The notes below the pieces were generated by a model. That model saw only the letters and a program-made list of their open reading frames with translations, searched no databases and was not told the origin of the DNA. A stretch of 64,000 nucleotides of DNA from CAYMKL01 sp964390805 (GTDB taxonomy: Bacteria; Chloroflexota; Anaerolineae; VGOG01). Both the position numbers and the translations under genes were made by a program. Below are positions 43,200 through 50,741 of the stretch, piece by piece. The stretch's first letter is position 1, and every line of letters begins with the position of its first letter. Location of the stretch: positions 1-64,000 of the forward strand of contig CAYMKL010000024.1 of assembly GCA_964390805.1 (NCBI GenBank). Direction: 5' to 3'.

Positions 43200-43760
43200 T
43201 CACTCCTTGACACTCAGCTTGGCCCGCAGCCGTTGCACGGCTCGGTACAGGATCACACCCACGTTACTCTCACTCAAGCCGGTGAGCTCGGCGATGCGGC
43301 GGTTGGTGAGTCCGGCGGCGAACTTGAGGGCGATGAGGTCTCGCTCTCGGTCGCTCAAGCGGGCTACGGCTGCCAACAACTCGGCGCGAGTTTCGTCGTG
43401 AATTGCGACTTCCTGAGGTTGAGGTTCGCTGCTCGGTCGGCCACGCAGCACTTCCAGCGAGAGCCAACGGCGGCGCCTCTTGGCCCGAAGATGGTCGTTG
43501 ACAGCGTTGCGAGCGATGCCAAAGATCCAGGCGGCAAAGGGCGCTCGCTCCGGGCGATAGCTGCCGATACTCACCAGAGCCCGCTCGAAGACCTGAGCGG
43601 TGACGTCGTCGGCTGTTTCAGCATCTCGGACGCGATAGCGCACGTAGTTGTAGATGCGCGGGAAGTAGTGGTCATAGATGGCGGCGAAGGCAGCCGGCTC
43701 GGCCGTAGCCCGGGCCACCAACGCCAGCTCGTTTGCTAACGCTGCGACGGTACCGTCCAT
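43200..43760 (-). CDS. ECF sigma factor (RNA polymerase sigma-70 family)
   Basis: Region 2 is FAAIYDHYFPRIYNYVRYRV with AETADDVTAQVFERAL, and region 4 is LSDRERDLIALKFAAGLTNR with IAELTGLSESNVGVILYRAV. ATG 43760 is preferred (GGAGAG upstream); ATG 43775 is possible. It directs RNA polymerase to a stress regulon, under control of the next gene. 186 aa. Confidence 0.93.
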   Translation of the reverse strand: MDGTVAALANELALVARATAEPAAFAAIYDHYFPRIYNYVRYRVRDAETADDVTAQVFERALVSIGSYRPERAPFAAWIFGIARNAVNDHLRAKRRRRWLSLEVLRGRPSSEPQPQEVAIHDETRAELLAAVARLSDRERDLIALKFAAGLTNRRIAELTGLSESNVGVILYRAVQRLRAKLSVKE

Positions 43761-43801
43761 AAGACGTCTCTCCATGAGGTTCCCGGGAGCCTCTACTAGT
43801 A

Positions 43802-43829
43802 AATACGCTGAGACGTGCGAGGTATTACA
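43802..43829 (-). promoter_or_regulatory. Candidate ECF-type autoregulatory promoter
   Basis: On the minus strand TGTAAT (43829-43824) and CGTATT (43807-43802) are 16 bases apart, upstream of the sigma gene. The pair resembles TGTAAC/CGTCT-type ECF promoters. No better sigma-70 boxes are seen. Confidence 0.45.
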
Positions 43830-43841
43830 CTCAATTAAGGC

Positions 43842-43882
43842 AACGAGTTGACGAGGCAACGAGGTAGCGAGGTAACGAGGGC
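43842..43882. repeat. TAACGAGG-type intergenic repeat
   Basis: GCAACGAGTTGACGAGGCAA then CGAGGTAGCGAGGTAACGAG fill the gap between the transferase and the sigma gene. Confidence 0.75.
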
Positions 43883-43886
43883 CTCA

Positions 43887-44912
43887 TTACTCCTTCTTGT
43901 GTGAAACAAACAGTAAAAGGAGCAATGTCACTGCCCCTAGCACCAGCAGGGCCAGGAATTTGTAGAGGCGGGAGGAGATGACCAGGGCGAAGAAGCCGAA
44001 GAAAGAGCAGAAGAGATAATAGAGGAGAACGATCTGGCGCTGGGAGAGGCCCAGGTCCAGGAGGCGGAAGTGGAGGTGGCCCCTGTCCCCTATGAGGGGG
44101 GAGTGGCCCCGGCGCAATCTATCGAAGATGAGCCAGGCCACGTCCAGGACGGGAATGCCCATCACCAGGAGTACCGTAGCCATCTTGGCTCCGGCCATGA
44201 TGCCTAAGGCTCCCACGACGAAGCCCAGAAAGAAGGAGCCGGAGCTACCCATGAACACCCTGGCTGGGTGGAAGTTATAGGGCAGGAAGCCCAGGGTTGC
44301 GCCCAAAAGGGCCAGGGGAAGGAGGGCCACGCTATGCTGGCCCTCTCGGTACATGTGGAAGGCCAGCACTGCTGAGAGGATGGCTGCCACGCCCGCTGCC
44401 AGCCCGTCCAGGCCGTCCAGCCAATTGACGGTGTTCATCATGCCCATCAGCCAGAAGAGGGTGAAGGCAACCACGAAGAGCCAGGGGAATGGCTCTGTCT
44501 GCTGATTGGTAAAGGGGTTGTTGACGTATTCGATGAAGATGAGGAATTGGATAGCGATGAGGGCAGCGATGAGCTGGGCTATGATCTGGGGAGACGGACG
44601 GAGCTCTCGCTTGTCATCGTAGACACCGAGCAGGAAGATGAAGGCGCCCCCCAGGAACAGCCCTACCAGCCTGGTCAGTTCCTTGGGATCCTGCCGCTCC
44701 ACAGGCAGGAACTGGCCCAGCACTGCCGCTACCACGAAGGCCACGAATAGCGCCGCGCCGCCAAGCCTCGACTTCGTGCCGGCGTGCTTCCGCCTGCCCC
44801 CCGGCGCGGCCACGAAGCCATAGCGCTGTCCAAGCAACTGCGCCAGCGGCGTCAACGTAAGCGCCAGTGCGAAAGCCGCCGCAAAGACGGCTATTGCTAT
44901 AACAAAAGGCAT
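43887..44912 (-). CDS. WecA/TagO-like undecaprenyl-phosphate sugar-1-phosphate transferase
   Basis: Multi-pass membrane enzyme of the MraY/WecA superfamily that loads a HexNAc-1-phosphate onto undecaprenyl phosphate, the first step of surface-polysaccharide synthesis. Motifs: GVYDDKRELRPSPQ, NTVNWLDGLDGLAAG and the HLHFRLLDLGLSQRQ loop typical of the WecA branch. ATG 44912 (MPFVIAIAVF) is chosen since it opens the first helix. Together with rfbD and glycosyltransferases at 55-58 kb it supplies carrier-linked glycans. 341 aa. Confidence 0.9.
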   Translation of the reverse strand: MPFVIAIAVFAAAFALALTLTPLAQLLGQRYGFVAAPGGRRKHAGTKSRLGGAALFVAFVVAAVLGQFLPVERQDPKELTRLVGLFLGGAFIFLLGVYDDKRELRPSPQIIAQLIAALIAIQFLIFIEYVNNPFTNQQTEPFPWLFVVAFTLFWLMGMMNTVNWLDGLDGLAAGVAAILSAVLAFHMYREGQHSVALLPLALLGATLGFLPYNFHPARVFMGSSGSFFLGFVVGALGIMAGAKMATVLLVMGIPVLDVAWLIFDRLRRGHSPLIGDRGHLHFRLLDLGLSQRQIVLLYYLFCSFFGFFALVISSRLYKFLALLVLGAVTLLLLLFVSHKKE

Positions 44913-44933
44913 GCACTCGTCAGCCTTTCCGCC

Positions 44934-44981
44934 TCGGTCGGGACTTCGTCGTGAGCTCAGTCGAACGAGACCTTCGGCGAT
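44934..44981. repeat. Dispersed CTCGGTCGGGA...GACCTTCGGCGA palindrome, diverged copy
   Basis: CCTCGGTCGGGACTTCGTCG starts the copy and ACGAGACCTTCGGCGATCA ends it, with about 15 extra bases in the middle. It is related to the hairpin at 30121-30167. It lies between upp and the transferase gene. Confidence 0.55.
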
Positions 44982-44998
44982 CAAGAGACTTATCTGGA

Positions 44999-45622
44999 TT
45001 ACGTCCCAAACAGCCTGTCGCCTGCATCGCCCAGGCCGGGCACGATGTAGCCTATTTCGTTTAGGCCCTGGTCAACGGCGGCTATGTGGATGGGAACATC
45101 GGGATGGGCGCTGGAAAGGCGCTCGATCCCCTCAGGGGCAGCGATGAGGCCCACGAATTTGATGTTTTGCACCCCGCTTTTCTTGATGATGTCCACCGCT
45201 GCCGCCGCCGATCCGCCAGTGGCCAGCATGGGGTCGAGGATGAAGGCTACCTCGGCCGTCGCTTTGTTGGGCACTTTGGTGTAGTATTCGATGGGCTGGA
45301 GGGTCTCCTCCTCTCGATAGAGGCCGATGTGCCAGATCTGGGCCGTGGGAATCATTTCCAGCGCCGGCCCCACCATCGTCAAGCCGGCCCGCAGGATGGG
45401 GGCGAAGGCAATCTCCTCCACCAGGACTTTCCCCATTGTGCTGCCCATGGGCGAGGTGATAGGGTGTTCCACCGGGATCAGATCCTCGGTTGCTTCGTAG
45501 AGCAGCAACCAGGTTACTTCCCTCACCAACTCCCGAAACCTCTTGGGCTCGGTGTTCACATCTCGTAGGAGGGTCAGCTTATGCTGTATCAAAGGGTGGT
45601 TGGATTGAAAGACTTTAGCCAT
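44999..45622 (-). CDS. upp: Uracil phosphoribosyltransferase
   Basis: Salvages uracil with PRPP to UMP. The PRPP loop ILDPMLATGGSAAAAVD and the C-terminal uracil-binding GLNEIGYIVPGLGDAGDRLFG are diagnostic. GGAGAGG precedes the ATG. 207 aa is the normal length. Flanked on both sides by dispersed repeats. Confidence 0.97.
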   Translation of the reverse strand: MAKVFQSNHPLIQHKLTLLRDVNTEPKRFRELVREVTWLLLYEATEDLIPVEHPITSPMGSTMGKVLVEEIAFAPILRAGLTMVGPALEMIPTAQIWHIGLYREEETLQPIEYYTKVPNKATAEVAFILDPMLATGGSAAAAVDIIKKSGVQNIKFVGLIAAPEGIERLSSAHPDVPIHIAAVDQGLNEIGYIVPGLGDAGDRLFGT

Positions 45623-45660
45623 CGGACCTCTCCAGAGCCATAGAGTAATGCGTTGATAAT

Positions 45661-45766
45661 AGCGAGGTAACGAGTCAATAAGGGACGAGGCAACGAGTCA
45701 ATGGAGGATTCCTCTCGCCCGTTGCCTCAGTGCCTCGTTGCCTCATCACCCGTTACTCGTTACTTC
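45661..45766. repeat. Inverted pair of TAACGAGG-type arrays
   Basis: The left half (GAGGTAACGAGTCAATAAGG, then GACGAGGCAACGAGTC) is answered by its inverse on the right (GCCTCGTTGCCTCATCACCC, then GTTACTCGTTACTTC). The region can fold into a large imperfect hairpin between porB and upp. It touches the porB stop. Confidence 0.7.
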
Positions 45767-46700
45767 ATTTCTCCCCGCAGCGTTTGAGGAGCTTCTCCCA
45801 CTCTTTGTCCACGTTGGCCTGTATCTCGTCAATGACATGCCTGAACTGTGGCTGGAAGAGGTGGCGGAAGCGTCCTTGCGTCTTCAGCCACTCCTCGACA
45901 GGTAGCTTCTCCTTCGGCTTGTAGTTCAACTTCCACTGGCCATCTTCGACCTCGAACAGCGGCCAGTAGCACGTCTCCACCGCCAGGCGACTGACTTCGA
46001 GTGTCTGCTCAGTGGCGTGCCGCCAGCCCCGATTGCACGACGATAGCACGTTGAGGAAAGCTGGACCGTTCGCGGCCACCCCTTTGCGCGTCTTCTGCAT
46101 CACATCCTTCCAGCGATGGGGCGACGCCTGAGCTACGTAGGGGATATTGTGGGCCGCTGCGATGGCCGTCAGGTCTTTGCGGAACTGCTGCTTGCCCGGA
46201 ATCACCTTGCCCGCTGGAGAAGTGGTGGTGTGCGCGCCGTAGGGCGTGGCGCTGGAACGCTGGATACCGGTATTCATGTAGGCCCCGTTGTCCAGGCAGA
46301 CGTACATGAACTGATGTCCCCGTTCCAACGCGCCGGAAAGGGCCTGGAGGCCGATGTCGTAGGTGCCGCCATCGCCGGCAAAGGCCAGGAACTTGACGTT
46401 CTCATCCTCGAGTCGCCCGCGCTTCACCAAGGCCCAGTAAGCGCTTTCGATGCCACTGATGGTGGAAGCGGCGTTCTCGAAAGCACTGTGGATCCAGGGC
46501 ACGCGCCAGGCGGTATAGGGATAGATGGTCGTCGCCACCTCCAGGCAGCCCGTGGCCGTGGCGATGACCACCGGTTCATCAATGGCCGCCAATATCTGCC
46601 GCACAATGATGGACTCACCGCAGCCGGCGCAGAGGCGGTGCCCTGGCGCAAGCCTTTCCTCTCGTTGAGAAAGGTCTTTCAGTCTCAATCTCGTTGCCAT
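45765..46700 (-). CDS. porB: Pyruvate:ferredoxin oxidoreductase, beta subunit
   Basis: Thiamine-diphosphate subunit of the four-subunit enzyme that oxidises pyruvate to acetyl-CoA, CO2 and reduced ferredoxin. Cluster ligands CAGCGES and a later cysteine (TGCLEV), the TPP motif GDGGTYDIGLQALSGALERG and MNTGIQRSSATPYGAHTTTS match PorB specifically rather than 2-oxoglutarate types. ATG 46700 has AGGAG upstream. It lies ten bases after porA. 311 aa. Confidence 0.95.
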   Translation of the reverse strand: MATRLRLKDLSQREERLAPGHRLCAGCGESIIVRQILAAIDEPVVIATATGCLEVATTIYPYTAWRVPWIHSAFENAASTISGIESAYWALVKRGRLEDENVKFLAFAGDGGTYDIGLQALSGALERGHQFMYVCLDNGAYMNTGIQRSSATPYGAHTTTSPAGKVIPGKQQFRKDLTAIAAAHNIPYVAQASPHRWKDVMQKTRKGVAANGPAFLNVLSSCNRGWRHATEQTLEVSRLAVETCYWPLFEVEDGQWKLNYKPKEKLPVEEWLKTQGRFRHLFQPQFRHVIDEIQANVDKEWEKLLKRCGEK

Positions 46701-46710
46701 GTTTTCACTC

Positions 46711-47901
46711 CTATTCTCGCACGCCCAGATAAGTGACCAGCCGCTCCGCCTTGCCCGTATCGGCCATCTTGAGCGCGTCATGGAAGGCGGTCTTTATCTG
46801 CGAGGGCACGATGTCGCGCCCGCCCAGGCCAAAGACGTAATTCGCTACTGGGATGCGACCATTGCCATAGACCTGCAAGGCGGCCAGAAGCTCCAGGAAA
46901 AGCGGCCCAGCGTTGCCCATTGCCCCAAAGGAGATGGAGCGATCCATCACCGCAATGGCCTTCAGGTGCTTGAGCGCGTCCACTAACTCTTCCGCTGGGA
47001 AAGGCCGGAAGACTCGTGGCTTAAGCAGGCCCACCTTGAGCCCTTGCTCGCGCAGATTGTCCACAGCCGTCTTGGCTGTGCCTGCCGTGGAAGCCAGCAC
47101 CACCAGGCCGACGTCGGCATCCTCCAGCTTGTAGGTCTCGAACAGGCCATAAGTGCGGCCAAACCTCTCACCGAACTCTCGGCCCACGTCAATGATGACC
47201 TGCTTCACGTTCTCCATCGCCTCGACCTGCTGGCGCTTGTGCTCGAAATAATAATCGTAGAAGTCCAGCGGGCCGTAGGTGACGGGGTTACGCCAATCCA
47301 GCAGCGGATAGGCCGGTTCGTACTCGCCGATGAAATCCTTCACTGCGTCGTCTTCATAGACCTCCACTCGCTCATAGCCGTGGCTGGTGATGAAGCCGTC
47401 GTGCATGAACATCGCCGGCAACAGCACGTCCGGGTGCTCGCCGATGCGTAGGGCCTGGAAGGCATTGTCGTAGCTCTCCTGTGCGTTTTCGGCAAAGAGA
47501 TGCACCCAGCCCGCATCGCGAGCGCCCATGCTGTCGGAATGATCGCAATGAATGTTGATCGGAGCCGAGAGGGCCCGGTTGACGATCAGCATAGCGATGG
47601 GCAAACGGTTGCTGGCTGCCACGTAGAGGATCTCCCACATCAGCGCCATGCCTGCCGAGGCGGTGGCCGTCATGACGCGCGCCCCCGCCGCCGACGCGCC
47701 GACGCAGGCGCTCATGGCGCTGTGCTCGCTCTCCACCGTGACGAACTCGGTCTGCACCAGCCCATCGGCCACGAAATTCGAGAACGTCTGCACCGTCGAC
47801 GTCTGCGGCGTGATAGGATAGGCCGCCACCACGTCGGGGTCAATTTGCCGCATGGCCTCAGCGACAGCGCTGTTGCCGTCCAGTGCTTTGAATTCGCTCA
47901 T
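46711..47901 (-). CDS. porA: Pyruvate:ferredoxin oxidoreductase, alpha subunit
   Basis: Domain I/VI subunit of the oxidoreductase. LDGNSAVAEAMRQIDPDVVA, AYPITPQTSTVQTF and EHSAMSACVGASAAGARVMT are PorA hallmarks, as is the domain with RPFPAEELVDALKHLKAIAV then DRSISFGAMGNAGPL. It sits three bases after porD. 396 aa. The substrate call (pyruvate) is by overall resemblance; a related 2-oxoacid is possible. Confidence 0.95.
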   Translation of the reverse strand: MSEFKALDGNSAVAEAMRQIDPDVVAAYPITPQTSTVQTFSNFVADGLVQTEFVTVESEHSAMSACVGASAAGARVMTATASAGMALMWEILYVAASNRLPIAMLIVNRALSAPINIHCDHSDSMGARDAGWVHLFAENAQESYDNAFQALRIGEHPDVLLPAMFMHDGFITSHGYERVEVYEDDAVKDFIGEYEPAYPLLDWRNPVTYGPLDFYDYYFEHKRQQVEAMENVKQVIIDVGREFGERFGRTYGLFETYKLEDADVGLVVLASTAGTAKTAVDNLREQGLKVGLLKPRVFRPFPAEELVDALKHLKAIAVMDRSISFGAMGNAGPLFLELLAALQVYGNGRIPVANYVFGLGGRDIVPSQIKTAFHDALKMADTGKAERLVTYLGVRE

Positions 47902-47904
47902 TGC

Positions 47905-48219
47905 TCACTCTCCCTCCATTTCTACTGCCTGGCCCTCTTCGATCATGTCAATGCATTTGACCTTAGGTGGGCATACTTCGGCGCAGATGCCACAGCCTTT
48001 GCAATGCACCAGGTCAATGTCTATCATCTTGCCGTCGTCTACGATAATGCTGGAATCGGGACACATGATCCAGCATTGCAGGCAGTGAATACAGCGAGGC
48101 TCATCCCAGATTGGGCGGAAGGCTCGCCAGTTGCCGGTGGGATACTTGACGGCGTTGCCTGCCTCGACGATCATCCCCCCGATGGGAATGTCTTTCCAGC
48201 CGGTTCCATTATTAGCCAT
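47905..48219 (-). CDS. porD: Pyruvate:ferredoxin oxidoreductase, delta (2[4Fe-4S]) subunit
   Basis: Electron-transfer subunit. Two cluster-binding motifs are seen: CIHCLQCWIMCPDSS and CKGCGICAEVCPPK. ATG 48219 (MANNGTGWKD) has a strong AGGAGG site, so the longer upstream reading is rejected. One base separates it from porG. 104 aa. Confidence 0.95.
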   Translation of the reverse strand: MANNGTGWKDIPIGGMIVEAGNAVKYPTGNWRAFRPIWDEPRCIHCLQCWIMCPDSSIIVDDGKMIDIDLVHCKGCGICAEVCPPKVKCIDMIEEGQAVEMEGE

Positions 48220-48220
48220 G

Positions 48221-48796
48221 TTATCCCTCCTGTACCTCTTCCACTGCGCGGCGCATGGCGCGCTCGTTGGCGTCAATGATGTCCTGTCGCATCATCAACT
48301 TGGTAAACCGCTTGCGGGTCTGCGCCACCAGGTCGTCAATGTCGAAAAGCCCTGTGGCCCTGGCCAGGGCGCCGATCATCGGCGTGTTGGTGATCTCGCG
48401 GCCAAGCTCCTCGATGGCGATGTGACTGGCATCTACGGTAAACACCCGGCCGGTCTTAAAGCCCGTCACCGCTCGAATCTCCACCGGGGATTTTGACGTG
48501 TTCACCAGGAGCACGCCGTTTTCTTTCAGGCCCTCGGTCACCGGAACCGTGCTCAACAACGTGGGATCGAGGACCAAAACGATGTCGGGGTCCTCGACCT
48601 GGCAGTGTAAGTCGATGGGCTCCGGGCTGAGGCGAGTGTAGGCCTTGATGGGTGCTCCCATGCGCTCAGGGCCGTAGTCGGGGAAGGCCTGGAAATATTG
48701 GCCCGTCCCCAGAGCGGTCTCGGCCAGCAGCTTGCCCGCTGTGACCACCCCTTGGCCGCCGCGGCCGTGCCAGCGAATTTCGGTAAGTTTGCTCAT
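48221..48796 (-). CDS. porG: Pyruvate:ferredoxin oxidoreductase, gamma subunit
   Basis: First gene of the por operon (G-D-A-B order). EIRWHGRGGQGVVTAGKLLA and YFQAFPDYGPERMGAPIKAY are family-typical. ATG 48796 has GAGGAGG upstream and is preceded by a consensus promoter and a palindromic leader. 191 aa. The enzyme is oxygen-sensitive in most organisms, pointing to anaerobic or microaerobic metabolism. Confidence 0.95.
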   Translation of the reverse strand: MSKLTEIRWHGRGGQGVVTAGKLLAETALGTGQYFQAFPDYGPERMGAPIKAYTRLSPEPIDLHCQVEDPDIVLVLDPTLLSTVPVTEGLKENGVLLVNTSKSPVEIRAVTGFKTGRVFTVDASHIAIEELGREITNTPMIGALARATGLFDIDDLVAQTRKRFTKLMMRQDIIDANERAMRRAVEEVQEG

Positions 48797-48823
48797 GCTT
48801 GAACCTCCTCGTTTCAGCAATAA

Positions 48824-48846
48824 GCAATTAGCGCCTCGCTAATTGC
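48824..48846 (-). promoter_or_regulatory. Perfect 10-bp dyad at the por transcript 5' end
   Basis: GCAATTAGCG and CGCTAATTGC flank CCT. The site covers about +2 to +25 relative to the start predicted by the promoter just upstream. It may be an operator for a dimeric regulator or a 5' mRNA-stabilising hairpin. Confidence 0.6.
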
Positions 48847-48854
48847 CGGCCACT

Positions 48855-48883
48855 ATTTTAGCACTAATGGGCACCTTTGTCAA
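48855..48883 (-). promoter_or_regulatory. Sigma-70-type promoter of the por operon
   Basis: On the minus strand TTGACA and TAAAAT are 17 bases apart. Start near 48848 gives a leader of about 50 bases to porG. Confidence 0.85.
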
Positions 48884-48960
48884 AGGGGCGTGGGCGGGGA
48901 ATGGTCAGATCTTGAGGGAGACGGTCATTATGCTCCGAGAGCCGACCAGGGGTGAGCGGA

Positions 48961-49014
48961 TTGCTGGAACAGCAACCAAAAAGGGCCAGCAGAACTGAGA
49001 TGCTGGCCCTTTTT
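48961..49014 (-). terminator. Terminator after the double-CDGSH gene
   Basis: AAAAAGGGCCAGCA (48978-48991) and TGCTGGCCCTTTTT (49001-49014) form a bidirectional terminator with T-runs on both strands. A small extra hairpin TTGCTG-GAA-CAGCAA lies at 48961-48975. Confidence 0.85.
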
Positions 49015-49052
49015 GGTATGTTCCGCTTTGAGAGAGTCATGGTTAACGACTG

Positions 49053-49772
49053 TCAATCCTCCGCAATGCCCATCGTCCGATGCGTACCATCACACAGAGG
49101 TTTGTCTGCTGAAAGCCCGCAGCGGCAAAGCGTGACCCGATTGCGCGTCTCAAAAGGCTGCCCGTCGGCTCGCTCAACAGGGATGTTACCGGTCACCCAC
49201 AGGGGGCCGGCTATGGGGCCATCCGACGTGATCTCTGTTGTCACGGCAACCTGCCGCGGTAGATCGGGCTCAATGTCGTCCTCACCTTCTTCAATGCAAT
49301 AGGTATATGAGCCAGATGGACAGCGTTCGATCATGGCCATGACCTGGGCCCGCACTTGGGTGTTTTCGGTGTCGGGGACCATCTCCTGGATATCGGTAAT
49401 CCGATTCGCGCAGAAGCCCGATTTCATGCACAGGGACCAATCGCGCTTGACGACGATCTTCGTGCCACCTTCATAGACCACCTGGCGCTCCGCCGTCACA
49501 CGGGTATCGGCCGACTCCGCACCGTCGAAGCCGATTTTGGCGTGCGTGCCGTCGCAGAACGGTCTTTTGCTGGATTGCCCACAGCGGCAGAGAGCGTATG
49601 TTTCTCTCGTTTCAATCGCCTCTCCTGTTTTCCACGTGAGTGGCTCACCATACTCGGAGACGACTTGTTCCTTGCGCACCAATGGAACATCACCGCGAAC
49701 GATGTACGGGCCGTTTTTCCGTATCACAATCGTTTTGCCGTTGTTGGTATCGCGTCTATTAGTCATTGCCAT
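49053..49772 (-). CDS. Double CDGSH iron-sulfur protein with central divergent ferredoxin domain
   Basis: Two CDGSH [2Fe-2S] motifs are present, CRCGQSSKRPFCDGTH near residue 64 and CRCGLSADKPLCDGTH near residue 220. Between them is a Fer4_19-like (mono-cluster) region with DWSLCMKSGFCANR and a later RCPSGSYTYCIEE. Redox or cluster-transfer functions are known for CDGSH proteins; the role here is not. 239 aa. It ends at a clear terminator and stands alone. Confidence 0.9.
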   Translation of the reverse strand: MAMTNRRDTNNGKTIVIRKNGPYIVRGDVPLVRKEQVVSEYGEPLTWKTGEAIETRETYALCRCGQSSKRPFCDGTHAKIGFDGAESADTRVTAERQVVYEGGTKIVVKRDWSLCMKSGFCANRITDIQEMVPDTENTQVRAQVMAMIERCPSGSYTYCIEEGEDDIEPDLPRQVAVTTEITSDGPIAGPLWVTGNIPVERADGQPFETRNRVTLCRCGLSADKPLCDGTHRTMGIAED

Positions 49773-50227
49773 GAATCAACTCCCTATCATTTGACACAAT
49801 AGGGTTTTCCTTTCGATGATGCTCGAGCAGCCCTTGGGCTACGACGACATTTTCGGCCACGCCCAGTTGCAAGCTCAGATCCACCCCCTTTGTGCCTTGA
49901 CGAGAGCATCACCGTGGCTCTGTGCACCTTGCCCAACTTCCGACTGCCCGGCGATGTCTGGGCTGCAGGAATGTTCTATCAGGAGCGAGGTCTTCCAGGC
50001 CTAAACTCCTCCCCCTCGCAGGAGAAGGTTGGGAGGGGCGGGTTTTTCAATGGGAGGCTCACCCTCCCTTAGCCCCCATATGCATCAAGTTAGGGATGGT
50101 GTTGTGCCTGCCAGGGCCACTTGATCTACTCGACGAATCACTGCTCAATTCGACAAGCTCCGCCAGCAGTGGCTGCCTCTCGCAGCCACGTCAACGGGGT
50201 GACTTCTGCGGAATGGCCATACCTAGT
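49773..50227. other. 455-bp non-coding stretch with possible gene remnant
   Basis: No complete gene is supported. On the plus strand EQPLGYDDIFGHAQLQAQIH in one frame runs into CLDESITVALCTLPNFRLPG in another near 49890, which looks like a frameshifted gene fragment of unknown family. At about 49998-50045 lies a CTCCCCCTCGCAGGAGAAGG-type palindrome of the kind that also interrupts genes here. This stretch borders the CHAT/VOC block. Confidence 0.4.
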
Positions 50228-50656
50228 TTATTGGGAGTGTTTCTCTGGTTCGCGTAATTCGATATGGTCTCCATCCGGACCTTCTACAAAAGCCACGCGA
50301 GGCTGGTTAGAATCACCCGTTGGTGGTAGAAAAGGAAATTTCACGATTGACACTTTGTGCGCTTCAAGTCGTTCGATGACTGCATCCAAATCGTCCACTA
50401 TAAAAGCAATATGGCTGGGGCCAAAGCTGAATGAACTGTACTCACGTGCTTGATCTTCTGTACCTTTTTTCAAATTATTCAGTTCGATTACTATCGAACC
50501 TGCATCTAGCCAAGTTATACGCCTCATGCCTTTGTAGTTAAACGGTTCTTTGATCACGGGTAGTCCTATGGCTTGGGTGTAGAATTGAAATGCTGTCTCA
50601 AAATCGGATGTTTGAACACAGATATGGTGCACAGAACCAATCGGATTAGTATTCAT
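50228..50656 (-). CDS. VOC (glyoxalase/bleomycin-resistance fold) protein, copy 2 of the CHAT locus
   Basis: Single-domain-pair VOC protein. Metal-ligand candidates are the His in SVHHICVQTSDF, Glu in SIVIELNN, His in GPSHIAFIVDDLD and Glu in DHIELRE, arranged as in glyoxalase I and dioxygenases. It closely resembles the protein at 53174-53623 (shared FYTQAIGLPVIKEPFNY-like and FVEGPDGDHIELRE-like segments), so they are paralogues. AGGAGG precedes the ATG. It is the last gene of the block. 142 aa. Substrate unknown. Confidence 0.88.
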   Translation of the reverse strand: MNTNPIGSVHHICVQTSDFETAFQFYTQAIGLPVIKEPFNYKGMRRITWLDAGSIVIELNNLKKGTEDQAREYSSFSFGPSHIAFIVDDLDAVIERLEAHKVSIVKFPFLPPTGDSNQPRVAFVEGPDGDHIELREPEKHSQ

Positions 50657-50741
50657 CGAATATTCCTCCTGTCATTGTTTGCCAATCCAAAAACACTCTA
50701 TCGAATGCTTTAAACTTCTGAGAATAACGGCTTTATCACCA

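Noticed and set aside
45661..45766. Possible CRISPR-like array of TAACGAGG units
   Set aside because: Units are short, degenerate and without regular spacers, and no cas gene is present.
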